Assembly (NCBI GenBank): GCA_900548765.1
Contig: URLU01000009.1
Coordinates: 1-23,218, forward strand
Reading direction: 5' to 3'
Length of the DNA: 23,218 nt
DNA from: an uncultured Lachnobacterium sp.
Lineage (GTDB): Bacteria; Bacillota; Clostridia; Lachnospirales; Lachnospiraceae
Under the pieces are notes generated by a model. The model was given only the letters and a program-made list of their open reading frames with translations. It was not told the DNA's origin and searched no databases. Shown piece by piece: positions 22,919 to 23,218 of the stretch. The stretch's first letter is position 1. Every line of letters begins with the position of its first letter. A program made the position numbers and the translations under genes.

Positions 22919-23218
22919 GATATGGCATAACCGGTTCGTTTTGTACCTTTGAAAAAACTAAAATTGCAGTGGGGGAGCTGGTAAAGCTTGGAGCAGCAGT
23001 TGTTCCCATATTTTCGTATAATGTACAGAGGATGGATACCAGATTTGGAGGAGCAAAAGAGTTTATGGAGGCGGTAGAGGAAATCACAGGCAATCATGGA
23101 ATAAAGACGATACAGGAAGCAGAGCCGATAGGCCCTAAAGCGAATCTTGATGTCATGGTGATTGCACCCTGTACAGGAAATACCATGGCTAAGCTGTGGA
23201 ATGGCATAACGGATTCGC
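22894..23218 (+). CDS. dpaB: Dipicolinate synthase subunit B, 3'-truncated by the window edge
   Basis: ATG 22894 follows AAGGAGG with good spacing and lies inside the end of dpaA (25-base overlap), so the two are coupled. The visible 108 residues include IGYGITGSFCTF, GAAVVPIFSYN, AEPIGPKANLD and VIAPCTGNTMAKLWNGITD, characteristic of SpoVFB/DpaB, a flavoprotein of the decarboxylase-like fold. It partners with subunit A in dipicolinate formation. The frame runs off the right edge without a stop; roughly 85-95 residues are probably missing by comparison with the usual length of about 195-200. Confidence 0.92.
   Translation, partial: MDLSSYTIGYGITGSFCTFEKTKIAVGELVKLGAAVVPIFSYNVQRMDTRFGGAKEFMEAVEEITGNHGIKTIQEAEPIGPKANLDVMVIAPCTGNTMAKLWNGITDS

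Overview
The window reads as a chromosomal segment of an endospore-forming Firmicute, most likely a Lachnospiraceae-type gut anaerobe. The evidence is moderate-to-low GC, GGAGG-type ribosome binding sites, a DUF5692-like membrane protein, a lipoprotein/ABC set of a kind common in that family, and the dipicolinate synthase genes dpaA-dpaB at the right end. Family assignments come from motifs recognised by eye; no database search was run. Region 1 (1-6195) is accessory in character. It begins inside an XRE-type regulator whose start lies left of the window. Next come a secreted lipoprotein with a Cys/His motif, an N-terminally truncated Rpn-type (PD-(D/E)XK) nuclease remnant, and a large ABC permease whose gene overlaps that of its ATPase. 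The lipoprotein and the permease each sit behind a copy of the same ~175-bp repeat. The repeat holds a REP-like hairpin and a promoter, and its last 50 bases, spanning promoter and dyad, are identical in both copies. Region 2 (6196-8110) holds tRNA-Glu(CTC) with its own promoter and terminator. Just downstream is a 171-bp hairpin-rich element with 15-bp perfect inverted ends and a second partial copy, then a stand-alone SGNH/GDSL esterase and a bidirectional terminator. Region 3 (minus strand, 14427-8122) contains a four-gene operon: trkA and trkH (potassium uptake), a membrane protein with two zinc ribbons, and a TPM-domain (YgcG-like) membrane protein with a Gly/His tail. Upstream of it is a separate, apparently strongly expressed polytopic membrane protein. 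Region 4 (plus strand, 14573-20663) is dense in phosphoester and lipid hydrolases: a PHP-family histidinol-phosphatase-like enzyme, an MFS transporter, a glycerophosphodiester phosphodiesterase, a lysophospholipase-like alpha/beta hydrolase, a membrane-anchored EEP-fold enzyme, a 58-residue Cys-rich protein and a YfcE-type metallophosphoesterase. The MFS-GDPD-lysophospholipase run is tightly packed and would be consistent with salvage of lipid headgroups (inference). Region 5 (20660-23218) has aspartate kinase behind a near-consensus promoter, then dpaA and the start of dpaB. A terminator hairpin between the kinase and dpaA buries the dpaA ribosome binding site, which would insulate the sporulation genes from vegetative lysine-pathway transcription. 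The candidates most worth following up are the bordered element beside tRNA-Glu, the duplicated promoter repeat, the Trk/zinc-ribbon/TPM operon and the dpaA hairpin. No CRISPR array, rRNA, integrase or recognisable phage genes were seen.
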